From assembly GCA_965226805.1 (NCBI GenBank), contig CBDDDW010000029.1, positions 1-64,000 of the forward strand: DNA of 64,000 nt. The letters are read 5' to 3'. Made by a program: the position numbers and the translations under genes. Below, one piece after another: positions 50,995 through 60,478 of this stretch (the first letter of the stretch is position 1; each line of letters starts with the position of its first letter). The notes beneath the pieces are model-generated. The model had not been told where the DNA came from. It saw only the letters and a list, made by a program, of their open reading frames with translations, and searched no databases. The DNA is from CBDDDW01 sp965226805. Its GTDB lineage: Bacteria; Chloroflexota; Dehalococcoidia; Lucifugimonadales; JAGWBF01.

Positions 50995-53466
50995 ATGGGC
51001 AGTAGATTCGAGAAATTCTCCGAAAGGGCGCGCCGAGTCCTGTCTCTCGCTCAGGAAGAGGCCCAGCGCTTCAACCACGACTACATTGGAACGGAGCATA
51101 TTCTCCTGGGTCTGGTGCGGGAGACGGATGGGGTAGCAGCCCGGGTTCTTTCCAACCTCGGTGTGGATCTAAATAAGGTCCGATCGGCCGTCGAGTTTAT
51201 CATCGGCCGAGGCGATAGGCCGGCACAGGGAGAGATCGGTCTCACCCCAAGGGCCAAGAAAGTTGTGGAGCTGGCGGTGGATGAGGCCCGCCGGATGAGT
51301 CATACCTATATAGGCACCGAGCACCTGCTTATAGGCCTGCTACGGGAGGGCGAAGGTGTGGCGGCGGGCGTGCTGGAGAGCTTGGGCGTCACGCTGGATA
51401 AGATACGCTCCGAGACTCACCGGATTCTGAGCCAGAGCACCCCCTCGACCTCCGGGCACAGCAGTCGGACGTCGGCCACCCGTACTCCCACCCTGGACCA
51501 GCTGGGGATAGACCTGACGGCGGCGGCGAGGGCCAACAAGCTGGACCCAGTCATCGGCCGCGAACAGGAGATACAGCGGGTCATCCAGATCCTCAGCCGG
51601 CGAACAAAGAATAACCCTGTACTCATGGGTGAACCCGGCGTTGGCAAGACGGCGATTGTGGAAGCCCTGGCGCAAAGGATTGCCGGCGGAGACATCCCAG
51701 AGACCCTACAGGGCAAGCGCCTCGTGACGCTGGACATGGGTGCCCTGGTAGCCGGCACTAAGTACAGGGGTGAGTTCGAAGAGCGTCTGAAGAAGGTCAT
51801 CGAGGAGATCAAGAGCTCGGCCAATTGCGTCCTGTTCATAGATGAGATGCATACCATCGTCGGCGCCGGCGCGGCCGAAGGAGCGGTGGACGCCGCTAAC
51901 ATACTCAAACCTTCCTTAGCCAGAGGCGAGCTTCAGTGCATCGGCGCCACGACCAACGACGACTACCGAAAGCACGTGGAGCGAGACCCAGCCCTGGAAC
52001 GTCGCTTCCAGCCCATTCTCGTGCCTGAGCCCACAATCGAGGAGGCCACCGACATCCTCATGGGGATAAAGAGCCGCTACGAAGAGCACCATCGGCTGGA
52101 GATATCAGACGAGGCGGTCAGCTCCGCCGCACACCTATCGGCGCGATTCATCGCCGACCGCTACCTGCCCGACAAGGCGATAGACCTGATCGACGAGGCC
52201 GGCTCACGCGTGCGCCTCAGGAACAGTACCGCACCCCTTTCAGTCAAAGAGGTGATGAAGGTACTGGAGAACGTGCGCAAGGAGAAGGATGACGCCATAG
52301 CAGCCCAGCAGTACGAGTACGCCGCGGAACTGAGGGAGCGGGAGCTGCGGATGGTCGAGAAGATGGAGGGCCTCGAAAAGGAATGGCACGACGACCAGAG
52401 CACGGAAGTCCCGACTGTCACCAGCGAGGATGTCGCCGAGGTGGTCAGCATGTGGACTGGGATTCCAGTGACCCGGCTGGCCATGGAAGAGACCGAGCGC
52501 CTGCTTAAAATGGAGGAGGAGATCCACAAACGCATCGTAGGGCAGGATGAGGCGATCGTAGGGGTGTCCAAGGCAGTACGGCGTGCCAGAACCGGCCTGA
52601 AGGACCAGAGACGTCCGATCGGCGCCTTCTTGTTCCTGGGTCCCACTGGAGTTGGAAAGACCGAGCTGGTGCGAGGACTGGCCGAATTCATGTTCGGCAG
52701 TGAAGACAACATGCTGCGCCTGGACATGTCCGAGTTCCAGGAGAGGCATACTGTGGCCAGGCTCATCGGAGCGCCTCCCGGCTACATAGGGTACGAAGAA
52801 GGCGGCCAGCTTACCGAGACCGTGCGCCGCAAGTCCTATTGCACCATCCTGCTGGATGAGATCGAGAAGGCCCACCCCGAGGTGTTCAACATACTGTTGC
52901 AGATATTCGACGATGGGCATCTCAGCGACTCCAAGGGTCGGAGGGTCGACTTCCGCAACTCGATAATCGTGATGACGAGCAACCTGGGCTCCGACCTCAT
53001 CAAGCGAGAGACGGCCCTTGGCTTCTCTGTCAAGTCAGAAGAGGCGCAGTCGGAAAAACAGGCCTACGAGCGCATGAAAGAAAAGGTGATGAACGAGGTC
53101 AAGCGGTTCTTCCGCCCCGAGTTCCTGAACCGCATAGACGCGACCGTAGTCTTCCACGCCCTGTCGCGGGAGCACATCCTGTCCATTGTCGACCTCATGC
53201 TCGACCAGGTGCGGCAAGAGCTCGGCGAGAAGAACATCAGCCTAGAGGCGACCGACGCGGCAAAAGAGTACTTGGCCGAGAAAGGCTACGACCCCAACTT
53301 CGGTGCCAGACCTCTTCGCAGGCTGATCCAAGATGTCGTAGAGGACAAGCTGTCGGAGGATCTGCTGGGCGGCAAGATCAGCAGTGGTGACGTGGCTATC
53401 CTGGACGTGGAGGACGGAGAGACAATCATCCGGGTAAAAGAGGTCGCCGCTTTAACCTCCGTTTAG
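50995..53466 (+). CDS. clpC: ATP-dependent Clp protease ATPase subunit ClpC
   Basis: 823-residue HSP100/Clp unfoldase that feeds proteins to ClpP. Domains in order: two Clp N repeats (FSERARRVLSLAQEEAQRFN, about 5-145), AAA1 with Walker A MGEPGVGKTAIVEALAQRI (about 205-225) and Walker B CVLFIDEMHTIVGAG (about 275-290), an M-domain/UVR segment (about 400-470, QQYEYAAELRERELRMVEKM), AAA2 with LFLGPTGVGKTELVRGLAEF (about 545-565) and TILLDEIEKAHPEVFNILLQ, and the C-terminal D2-small domain (GYDPNFGARPLRRLIQDVVE). Length and order match ClpC rather than ClpB. Monocistronic: own promoter and a strong terminator after the stop. Confidence 0.96.
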   Translation: MGSRFEKFSERARRVLSLAQEEAQRFNHDYIGTEHILLGLVRETDGVAARVLSNLGVDLNKVRSAVEFIIGRGDRPAQGEIGLTPRAKKVVELAVDEARRMSHTYIGTEHLLIGLLREGEGVAAGVLESLGVTLDKIRSETHRILSQSTPSTSGHSSRTSATRTPTLDQLGIDLTAAARANKLDPVIGREQEIQRVIQILSRRTKNNPVLMGEPGVGKTAIVEALAQRIAGGDIPETLQGKRLVTLDMGALVAGTKYRGEFEERLKKVIEEIKSSANCVLFIDEMHTIVGAGAAEGAVDAANILKPSLARGELQCIGATTNDDYRKHVERDPALERRFQPILVPEPTIEEATDILMGIKSRYEEHHRLEISDEAVSSAAHLSARFIADRYLPDKAIDLIDEAGSRVRLRNSTAPLSVKEVMKVLENVRKEKDDAIAAQQYEYAAELRERELRMVEKMEGLEKEWHDDQSTEVPTVTSEDVAEVVSMWTGIPVTRLAMEETERLLKMEEEIHKRIVGQDEAIVGVSKAVRRARTGLKDQRRPIGAFLFLGPTGVGKTELVRGLAEFMFGSEDNMLRLDMSEFQERHTVARLIGAPPGYIGYEEGGQLTETVRRKSYCTILLDEIEKAHPEVFNILLQIFDDGHLSDSKGRRVDFRNSIIVMTSNLGSDLIKRETALGFSVKSEEAQSEKQAYERMKEKVMNEVKRFFRPEFLNRIDATVVFHALSREHILSIVDLMLDQVRQELGEKNISLEATDAAKEYLAEKGYDPNFGARPLRRLIQDVVEDKLSEDLLGGKISSGDVAILDVEDGETIIRVKEVAALTSV

Positions 53467-53493
53467 TGGGGCTATTTAAAGACTTGCGTATAA

Positions 53494-53522
53494 CAGGAGG
53501 CTCCGGGCCACTCGGAGCCTCC
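53494..53522. terminator. Terminator hairpin after clpC
   Basis: Perfect 11-bp stem AGGAGGCTCCG/CGGAGCCTCCT with a 7-base loop, followed by TTGTG, between the clpC stop (53466) and radA. Confidence 0.75.
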
Positions 53523-53571
53523 TTGTGCTGGACCGGGCGTCAATTTTCCCAGCCCGTCAGGCCGCGTATAG

Positions 53572-55014
53572 ATGGGGACTACGAAATTACCAAGAGATAA
53601 AACCAGGAGAGTCTACTACTGCCCGGGATGCGGGTATGAAAATCCCAAGTGGATGGGATTTTGCCCATCATGCGGCGACCAGACACCCCTGGCGGAACGG
53701 CCCCAAGCCCCTCGTGCCGCTCATCACGCCTGGCTCTCCACGGAACCGCCCCAACCCCAAGAGCTCTCCAGTATTCCCTCCGATGATGGGGACCGCCTGC
53801 TACTGGGTTTCGGAGAGCTGAACAACGTCCTTGGGGGAGGCGTGGTACCAGGCTCCGTGGTCCTCATGGCCGGAGAACCCGGTGTGGGGAAATCGACCCT
53901 CCTCCTTCAAGCCGCCGGGCGGGTCGCCGCGGATGGCGGCAAGGTGTTGTACGTTACCGGTGAAGAATCCCCTCGCCAGATCAGACTACGTGCCCTGCGG
54001 ATCGGCTCTTCCGGGGAGGGGGTCTACCTTTTGCCGGAGACGGACGTGGCCCAGATCACCGAGCAGCTAGAGCGTTTCCAGCCCACTCTCGCCATCGTTG
54101 ACTCGATTCAAACGCTCTACGCTCAGGAAATCCCTTCAGGCCCTGGCAGTGTCGCGCAGGTGAGGGAGTGCGCCCTCCGGCTGATGCGCTGGGCCAAGGC
54201 TAGGGCCGCTCCGGTCCTGATAGCGGGCCACGTTACCAAGGACGGCACCCTGGCGGGTCCCCGGGTGCTGGAGCACATGGTAGACGTGGTGCTATATCTG
54301 GAAGGGGAAGAGCTGAACGCATACCGCATTCTGAGGGGGACCAAGAACCGGTTCGGCTCCACCAACGAGGTGGCGATCTTCCAGATGGGCAGCAACGGCT
54401 TGGAAGAAGTCACAGACCCGTCCAGAGTTCTCCTTTCCCAGCACCGGGAAGGAGCCGTCGGCTCGGCGATAGTACCTGTCCTGGAGGGAAGCCGGCCTCT
54501 AATGGTGGAGATCCAAGCGCTGACTTCCCCTTCCTTCTTGGCCGTGCCTAGACGCGTGGCCAACGGCGTGGACTACAACCGGCTCCTTATGCTCGTAGCT
54601 GTATTGAGCCGGAGGACAGGGCTTGGCCTCTCGAATCAGGACATAATTGTAAACGTCGTGGGGGGCCTGAGAATACGTGAGCCGGCCGCCGACCTAGCAA
54701 TTGCTCTGGCCATCGCGTCCAGTTTTCGGAATACTCCGGTCGCCCCGCGTACGACCGCGGTGGGAGAGGTAGGCCTGAGCGGAGAGTTGCGAGCTGTACC
54801 CCAGCTCCAGCGCCGACTCAGCGAGGCCACCCGGCTGGGGTTCGGCAAGTGCGTCCTTCCCCCATCAGCTAGAGACGACAACGGAGGAGTTGAGGAGATA
54901 GAGGCAGTTTACGCATCCACCCTCGCCCGGGCATTGCGGGAATGTCTGCCCAAGCGCGGGGCCGACGCCACCGCTGACCCAATGGACGACGAGATCGAGA
55001 AAGAAGAGCTCTAG
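53572..55014 (+). CDS. radA: DNA repair protein RadA
   Basis: 480-residue RecA-like branch-migration ATPase used in recombination repair. N-terminal zinc finger CPGCGYENPKWMGFCPSCG (about 17-35), Walker A AGEPGVGKSTLLLQAAGRVA (about 100-115), sensor and Walker B VDSIQTLYAQEIPSGPGS, the RadA-specific KNRFGSTNEVAIF (about 258-270), and the Lon-protease-like C-terminal domain (GGLRIREPAADLAIALAIAS, about 360-380). Start ATG 53572 gives a normal zinc-finger position. Follows clpC in the same direction, a common clpC-radA neighbourhood. Confidence 0.96.
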   Translation: MGTTKLPRDKTRRVYYCPGCGYENPKWMGFCPSCGDQTPLAERPQAPRAAHHAWLSTEPPQPQELSSIPSDDGDRLLLGFGELNNVLGGGVVPGSVVLMAGEPGVGKSTLLLQAAGRVAADGGKVLYVTGEESPRQIRLRALRIGSSGEGVYLLPETDVAQITEQLERFQPTLAIVDSIQTLYAQEIPSGPGSVAQVRECALRLMRWAKARAAPVLIAGHVTKDGTLAGPRVLEHMVDVVLYLEGEELNAYRILRGTKNRFGSTNEVAIFQMGSNGLEEVTDPSRVLLSQHREGAVGSAIVPVLEGSRPLMVEIQALTSPSFLAVPRRVANGVDYNRLLMLVAVLSRRTGLGLSNQDIIVNVVGGLRIREPAADLAIALAIASSFRNTPVAPRTTAVGEVGLSGELRAVPQLQRRLSEATRLGFGKCVLPPSARDDNGGVEEIEAVYASTLARALRECLPKRGADATADPMDDEIEKEEL

Positions 55015-55077
55015 CCGCCAGACACTTTCGGGGCAGCGCGCGGTATAACCCACCAGCCCACACCTGCCTTACAGGCT

Positions 55078-56250
55078 ATGAAAACTACGCTTTTACCTCT
55101 GCTGCTGCTCATTGCTGTGGTTGTTGCCTGCGGCGACGGAAGCCCGACGCCCACGCCGACGCCTCCCGCGAGCCCAGCGGGCGACCTCCCTGGGACACCC
55201 GACGGGGTCCCTGTTCCTGGGGTAACTCCGACAGGCACCAGCACGCAGGCTCCGACGGCCACGCCGGAGATAACTCCAACCGCGACCCCAACCGAGTCGT
55301 CAATCCGGAGGACGGCATCGCCTGGGCCCACACCCACTCACGCCCCCACGCTTCCGCCTACACTCAGCCCCACACCCCCACTGCCGGTCGCCAGCCCTGT
55401 GCGGGTGGCATCCCCCACCCCTATCGCTACACCCACGAAGAGGGCCACCGAGTCTCCTCCTCCAGCCGATACGCCAACACCAACGGCGACACCAACCGCT
55501 TCCCCAACTCCAGCTCGAGTTCCCACCGAAACCCCTATCACGCCGACGACCGTCCCCACTCCCACTGCCACGCCTACGCCTATTCCCACAGCCACAGCCC
55601 CACCCTCTGAAACGCAAACCCCAGAGCCTACCCTGGCTGAGACAACTCCAACTCCGTCTAACACGCCGCCGCCTTCTCCTTCCTCAACTCCGACCCCTAC
55701 AGCGACCCCGACGCCCAGTCCGACGCCTACACAGCGGTTCATCCCACCGCCCGCCACGCCCACACCCACACCTCCACCAACAGCCACTCCGACACCTCCT
55801 CCAACGCCCACTCCCACCCGGCTGCCACCCCGACTCACGGCCTGGACGCTGGAACTTCAAATACTCCCAGAGCCAGCCAGGGCCGCTGTTGGCCCCGCCC
55901 AACTGTATCTGGGAGTCACGGGGGACTGCCCTGTGTCGCCGGCGTACGGCTGCCGTGGCCCCGTCTTCCCACCCTCCCCTGAGAACGTCGACACGTTCCA
56001 GGTTCACGTGTTGTGCAGCCCTCCTGAGGACGGGTTCTGTCAGCAGTTCCCTCACCTGTCCACCAGCTGGCTGTCCCCGTATGAACCACTGCAAACTTGG
56101 GTGGTAGAAGTGGCCCATTCCGACGTGCTTGAGAACATCACGTTCCAGTGGGCGATACCTGACGTACCTAGCGGTGTCTCCCTTTGGTTGCTGGACACGG
56201 CCAGGGACACTGAGACCAATATATTAGACCCGTTTTCGCCCGAGCATTAA
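55078..56250 (+). CDS. Thr/Pro-rich lipoprotein
   Basis: 390 residues. Signal peptide MKTTLLPLLLLIAVVVAC ends in a lipobox Cys at residue 18. Residues ~20-250 are an extreme low-complexity linker of TPTP/TATPTP repeats, typical of Chloroflexota surface lipoproteins and probably spanning the cell envelope. Residues ~255-390 form a compact globular domain (LTAWTLELQILPEPARAAVG, LYLGVTGDCPVSPAYGCRG, TFQWAIPDVPSGVSLWLLD) with several cysteines. It is of unknown function. Sits 63 bp after radA. Confidence 0.8.
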   Translation: MKTTLLPLLLLIAVVVACGDGSPTPTPTPPASPAGDLPGTPDGVPVPGVTPTGTSTQAPTATPEITPTATPTESSIRRTASPGPTPTHAPTLPPTLSPTPPLPVASPVRVASPTPIATPTKRATESPPPADTPTPTATPTASPTPARVPTETPITPTTVPTPTATPTPIPTATAPPSETQTPEPTLAETTPTPSNTPPPSPSSTPTPTATPTPSPTPTQRFIPPPATPTPTPPPTATPTPPPTPTPTRLPPRLTAWTLELQILPEPARAAVGPAQLYLGVTGDCPVSPAYGCRGPVFPPSPENVDTFQVHVLCSPPEDGFCQQFPHLSTSWLSPYEPLQTWVVEVAHSDVLENITFQWAIPDVPSGVSLWLLDTARDTETNILDPFSPEH

Positions 56251-56460
56251 GTACCCATGGACTTTGATGGCACCACGTCCTTCGTGATATGTGGCTACCT
56301 CACCGGTCAGGCACAGCGCGAAGAATGCCTGCCGTGAGCGCCCTGAGCGGCCCTTGATAGAGCCACCCAATCAGGCCAACCCCCGGGTGCGACGGACTGT
56401 GTCCACCCTCCCAGAATGGGGGGTGAGGTGAGGGCCGTCGAAAGCATGAATTTTCGGACG
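56251..56460. other. Gene-free spacer after the lipoprotein gene
   Basis: About 210 bp with no gene or clear hairpin terminator seen; the AT-rich gyrB promoter region follows. Confidence 0.35.
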
Positions 56461-56530
56461 GTAATGTAACATATGGCATAATAGCAAGCATCGAACTACT
56501 AAATGTACTATAATAGTACTAACAATTAGC
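56461..56530 (+). promoter_or_regulatory. Displaced promoter region of gyrB
   Basis: AT-rich stretch with TATAAT at 56509-56514 embedded in a 15-base palindrome GTACTATAATAGTAC (56505-56519), then CAATTAGC (56523-56530), which is the left copy of an IS256 target duplication. Before the insertion this promoter would have been about 30 bp from the gyrB start. No good -35 is seen, so the palindrome may bind an activator or repressor. Confidence 0.55.
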
Positions 56531-57898
56531 AGTAGAGTCCCAGGAAGTGGTGTAACAAGAGTAGAGGGTCTGGATGAAGAGAGACCACCACGTCATCCTT
56601 AGCGGGCAAAGACGAGCCTGAGAAAGGAGGACAACGGTGGTCAAGGAAAGGATGGACCTGCTTGAGCTAATGCGCAAGAGGGGAGTCGACGGTGACGTGG
56701 ACTTTCTACGAGAGGCACTGAGAGTGCTGGTCGAGGAGATCATGGAGGCTGATGTGTCATCGAGGACCGGTGCTGGGTATGGAGAACGCAACCCTGAGCG
56801 GGTGACCCAGCGCAACGGGTACCGGTCTCGAGCATGGGACACTCGCGTAGGGACCATGGAGTTGCAGATACCCAAGCTGAGGGAGGGGAGCTACTTTCCG
56901 AGCCTGCTGGAGCCACGGCGTCGCAGCGAGCGAGCTCTGCTGGCGGTGATCCAGCAGGCGTATGTGGAGGGTGTATCGACGAGGCGAGTGGATGATCTGG
57001 TCAAGGCTCTTGGGTGCGAGGGTATCTCAAAGAGCCAAGTGTCGCGTATCTGCCAGGAGCTGGACGGGGTGGTGGAGAGCTTCCTGGGTCGGCCGCTGGA
57101 CGGCGGATCATATCCCTACCTGTGGCTGGACGCACTAACCCAGAAGGTCAGAGAGGCCGGTAGGATAGTCAACGTCAGCGTGGTGGTGGCGACGGCGGTC
57201 AATAGCGAGGGCAAGCGTGAGATCGTTGGGATGGACGTGGGTACCAGTGAAGACGGCGCCTTCTGGTTAGCCTTCCTGCGCTCACTGGTCGCCAGGGGCC
57301 TCGGCGGGGTGGAACTGGTGGTATCGGACGCTCATCAGGGACTCAGGGATGCCATCGCAACTGTCTTCGGTGGGGCCAGTTGGCAGCGGTGCCGCACCCA
57401 CTTCATGACCAACCTGCTCACTCGGGTCCCCAGGAGCGCTCAGCCCTGGGTGGCCACCATGGTACGCACCATCTACCAGCAGCCGTCCCCTCAGGAAGTG
57501 CATGCCCAACTCGAGCGGGTGATTGCTCAGCTCCAGGACCCGTTCCCACAGGTCGCCTCTCGACTGGACGAGGCTGGACCCGACGTCCTGGCCTTCTCCA
57601 GCTTCCCACTCGCCCACTGGAAGAAGATCTGGTCCAACAACCCCCTGGAGCGTCTCAACAAGGAGATACGGCGCCGCACCGATGTGGTGGGCATCTTCCC
57701 TAACCGCCCAGCTGTCCGTCGCATGGTCGGCGCCGTCCTAGCTGAGCAGCACGACGAGTGGGCCGTCGGCCGTCGATACATGACACAGGAGGTAACCACC
57801 TCCAACGAAGCTCTACCCAGAGCCGAACTCGCAGAGGCAGCGGCCTAGACAATATCAACAGGATGACGTACTCTTACACCACTCTATGGGACGTGACC
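56531..57898 (+). mobile_element. IS256 family element inserted between promoter and gyrB
   Basis: Imperfect ~25-bp terminal repeats (left AGTAGAGTCCCAGGAAGTGG, right read inward GGTCACGTCCCATAGAGTGG, both followed by TGTAA). A perfect 8-bp target duplication CAATTAGC lies at 56523-56530 and 57899-57906. Contains one intact transposase gene. Confidence 0.9.
56637..57848 (+). CDS. IS256 family transposase
   Basis: 403 residues (GTG start 56637, AAAGGAGG upstream), mutator-type DDE transposase. First Asp in PYLWLDALTQKVREAGR (about 160), second in LVVSDAHQGLRDAIATVF (about 230), the C/H region WQRCRTHFMTNLL (about 250), Glu in WSNNPLERLNKEIRRRTDVV (about 340). Complete copy; a truncated relative lies at 9388-10412. 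Confidence 0.94.
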   Translation: MVKERMDLLELMRKRGVDGDVDFLREALRVLVEEIMEADVSSRTGAGYGERNPERVTQRNGYRSRAWDTRVGTMELQIPKLREGSYFPSLLEPRRRSERALLAVIQQAYVEGVSTRRVDDLVKALGCEGISKSQVSRICQELDGVVESFLGRPLDGGSYPYLWLDALTQKVREAGRIVNVSVVVATAVNSEGKREIVGMDVGTSEDGAFWLAFLRSLVARGLGGVELVVSDAHQGLRDAIATVFGGASWQRCRTHFMTNLLTRVPRSAQPWVATMVRTIYQQPSPQEVHAQLERVIAQLQDPFPQVASRLDEAGPDVLAFSSFPLAHWKKIWSNNPLERLNKEIRRRTDVVGIFPNRPAVRRMVGAVLAEQHDEWAVGRRYMTQEVTTSNEALPRAELAEAAA

Positions 57899-57922
57899 CA
57901 ATTAGCGGGGCAGGATGTGGAG

Positions 57923-59857
57923 ATGAAGGACGACTATACAGCTAAGGATATCCAGGTCCTTGAGGGGCTTGAGGCGGTACGGCGGCGCCCGGGGATGTAC
58001 ATCGGGAGCACCGACCAGCGGGGCCTCCATCACCTGATTTATGAGGTGGTGGACAACAGTGTTGACGAGGCGATGGCCAGCTATTGCACCAGCGTTCAGA
58101 TAGTGATCAACGACGAAGGCAGAGTCACGGTCACAGACGACGGCAGAGGAATCCCCGTTGACATCCACCCAACCACCCAAAAGTCGGCTCTAGAGACAGT
58201 CATGACCACCCTTCACGCCGGCGCGAAGTTTGGAAGTGGGGCGTACAAGGTCTCCGGCGGTCTCCACGGAGTGGGCGCCTCAGTCGTGAACGGCCTCTCT
58301 TCACATATGCGGGTGCAGGTCAGGCGAAACGGCACCGTCCACAGTCAAGAATACGAAAAAGGCATTCCCATTACCGATGTTGTGGAGGCTCAGGCGCCGG
58401 AGGACGCGCCCCATGGTTCAGGCACTAACATTAGCTTTATTCCGGACTCCACGATCTTCCCCGAGTTGGACTATGACTTCGAGGCGATAACCAGCCATTT
58501 TAAGGAAGTCGCCTACCTGAACAAGGGCCTGGAGATAAGCTTTCTCAGCCACTGGCACGCGGAACAGCGTGATGGTGACAGCGAACGCACCTTCTACTTT
58601 GATGGCGGCCTGTCGAGCCTGGTCCAGAACGTCAACCGGCATCGGAAGGTGCTTCAGGACAAGCCCTTCTATATGCTCAGGGACATAGAGGGCACCATCG
58701 TGGAAGCCGCCATTCAGTACAACGACGGATACAACGAGTCGGTCCTCTCCTTCGCCAACTGCATAAATACCGAGGAAGGCGGGACTCACATCACCGGCTT
58801 CCGCTCCGCCGTCACCCGAGTCATCAACGATTACGGGCGGAAACAGAAGCTTCTTCGGGATGACCAACCCAACCTTTCAGGAGAGGACGTAAGGGAAGGG
58901 CTGACTGCGGTAATCAGCGTCAAGCTCACCGATCCCCAGTTCGAGGGCCAAACGAAAACGAAACTGGGCAATACGGAAGTCAAAAGCATAGTCGAATCGT
59001 CGGTGGGCGAAGCTCTGACCGTGTACCTGGAGGAGCACCCCAACGAAGGGCGCCGGATAGTCGAGAATTGCGCCACCGCTCAGAAGGCAAGAGAAGCCGC
59101 CAGGAAAGCCAGGGATCTGGTAATTCGCAAGAACGCCCTGGACGGCTCGTCTCTGCCCGGCAAGCTGGCAGACTGCTCCGAACGCAACCCGGCCTTATCG
59201 GAGGTGTACATCGTCGAGGGAGAGTCCGCCGGGGGCTCGGCAAAGATGGGGCGGGACCGCCGCTTCCAGGCCATCCTGCCGATAAAGGGGAAGATCCTGA
59301 ACGTAGAGCGGGTCCTCCGGCAACCGGACAAGATTCTGGGTCACGAGGAGATCCGGGCTATGATCGCCGCCCTGGGGACTGGAGAGGGCGAGGAGTTCAA
59401 CCTCCCAAAGCTACGCTATCACAAGGTCATAATCATGACCGATGCCGACGTTGACGGCTCCCACATCCGCACCCTCCTCCTAACCTTCTTCTACCGTAGA
59501 ATGCTCAACCTTATCGAGGCCGGTCATCTCTACATCGCCCAGCCGCCTCTGTACCGGGTCCAGGCAGGCAAGAAGATCGAATACGCCTTCACCGAAGAGC
59601 ACAAGGATAGACTCATCCAGTCCATTGACGGGAAACGCAGCGTGCAGGTGCAGCGATACAAGGGCCTGGGTGAGATGAACCCCGACCAGCTATGGTCGAC
59701 TACTATGGACCCGGAAACCCGAATCATGTTTCAAGTATCCATAGTCGATGTCATCGAGGCTGACGATGTCTTCACCTCGCTCATGGGAGACGAGGTAGCC
59801 CCCAGGAAATCCTTCATCCAGGCCCACGCCCGCAGCGTCAAGGAGCTGGACGTCTAG
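57923..59857 (+). CDS. gyrB: DNA gyrase subunit B
   Basis: 644 residues from ATG 57923. ATPase subunit of gyrase, introducing negative supercoils with GyrA. GHKL ATPase: GLEAVRRRPGMYIGSTDQRG (about 14-33), YEVVDNSVDEAMASYC, VTDDGRGIPVDIHP, KVSGGLHGVGASVVNGLS. Transducer domain to about 395, then TOPRIM: LSEVYIVEGESAGGSAKMGR (about 430) and VIIMTDADVDGSHIRTLLLT (about 510), and the C-terminal QVQRYKGLGEMNPDQLW (about 595). The earlier in-frame ATG at 57863 lies inside the IS256 element, so it is not the native start. Only 16 bp separate the start codon from the target duplication. Expression now depends on read-through or an outward signal from the IS. Confidence 0.96.
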   Translation: MKDDYTAKDIQVLEGLEAVRRRPGMYIGSTDQRGLHHLIYEVVDNSVDEAMASYCTSVQIVINDEGRVTVTDDGRGIPVDIHPTTQKSALETVMTTLHAGAKFGSGAYKVSGGLHGVGASVVNGLSSHMRVQVRRNGTVHSQEYEKGIPITDVVEAQAPEDAPHGSGTNISFIPDSTIFPELDYDFEAITSHFKEVAYLNKGLEISFLSHWHAEQRDGDSERTFYFDGGLSSLVQNVNRHRKVLQDKPFYMLRDIEGTIVEAAIQYNDGYNESVLSFANCINTEEGGTHITGFRSAVTRVINDYGRKQKLLRDDQPNLSGEDVREGLTAVISVKLTDPQFEGQTKTKLGNTEVKSIVESSVGEALTVYLEEHPNEGRRIVENCATAQKAREAARKARDLVIRKNALDGSSLPGKLADCSERNPALSEVYIVEGESAGGSAKMGRDRRFQAILPIKGKILNVERVLRQPDKILGHEEIRAMIAALGTGEGEEFNLPKLRYHKVIIMTDADVDGSHIRTLLLTFFYRRMLNLIEAGHLYIAQPPLYRVQAGKKIEYAFTEEHKDRLIQSIDGKRSVQVQRYKGLGEMNPDQLWSTTMDPETRIMFQVSIVDVIEADDVFTSLMGDEVAPRKSFIQAHARSVKELDV

Positions 59858-59956
59858 ATGCCGGGAAGATCTCCTTCAGCGCCGGAAACGAAGCTCGATC
59901 CGGAGGCGGAGGGGATCTCAATCGACCCCAACGCCCTGCGGCCTAAACCGGCCTGA
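59858..59956 (+). other. 32-codon open frame directly after gyrB
   Basis: ATG follows the gyrB stop without a gap and encodes MPGRSPSAPETKLDPEAEGI and twelve more residues. It could be a coupled small protein; composition is plausible but no family is recognised. Confidence 0.3.
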
Positions 59957-59966
59957 GGAAGCCTCA

Positions 59967-60437
59967 TGACAGAGCCATCTGTATTACAGACGGGGGGACC
60001 TCCTGTTTCCTGACAAACCTCAAGAGCTTGCCGACCTGGCGGCCTTGATCTCTCCCGACGCGAGGCTGGACCCGGTACGGTTCTGGGACATGGCGGCCAT
60101 ACTGGTGCAGCCGAGGAGGACCCAGGGGTTTTGCCATATGGTGCTGTCCAGGGAGACGGTGGGATCCCTACGCAACAAGGAGATCAACGCGGGGACGACC
60201 ACCGGGCAGTGGGAGATGTTTGGGCTGGCGCATCCCAGGGGTATTCGCATGGACCCGGGGGACCCCTCCCAGGTATACATAACCCTGGAAGCCACTTTCC
60301 GGCACCGGTATTTCGAGCACACCACCCATCTATACAACATCCAGCGGCTCAAACGGGCTCAGGGGCTGACGGCTAGGGTAGAGATACCCTTCGTGGGTTA
60401 CTATGCCCTTCCCGGCTGGGACAGAAGCGAGCCCTAG
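59967..60437 (+). CDS. Hypothetical protein, one frameshift in a G6 run
   Basis: From ATG 59967 the frame reads MTEPSVLQTG and then breaks in six Gs (59992-59997). Removing one G continues into DLLFPDKPQELADLAALISP and on to the stop at 60437 as one protein of about 156 residues. Visible pattern: DPVRFWDMAAILVQPRRTQG, TTTGQWEMFGLAHPRGIRMD, TLEATFRHRYFEHTTHLYNI. It looks well conserved and compact but matches no family I know. Lies in the gyrB direction and converges with pyrE 40 bp further on. Confidence 0.55.
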
Positions 60438-60478
60438 GCGCTCTTCGTCCGCGCTACGACAGAGCCGCGCGCCCGGCC

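Noticed and set aside
55300..55840. Minus-strand Gly/Val-rich open frames over the PT-rich lipoprotein
   Set aside because: Antisense reading of Thr-Pro repeats; low complexity only.
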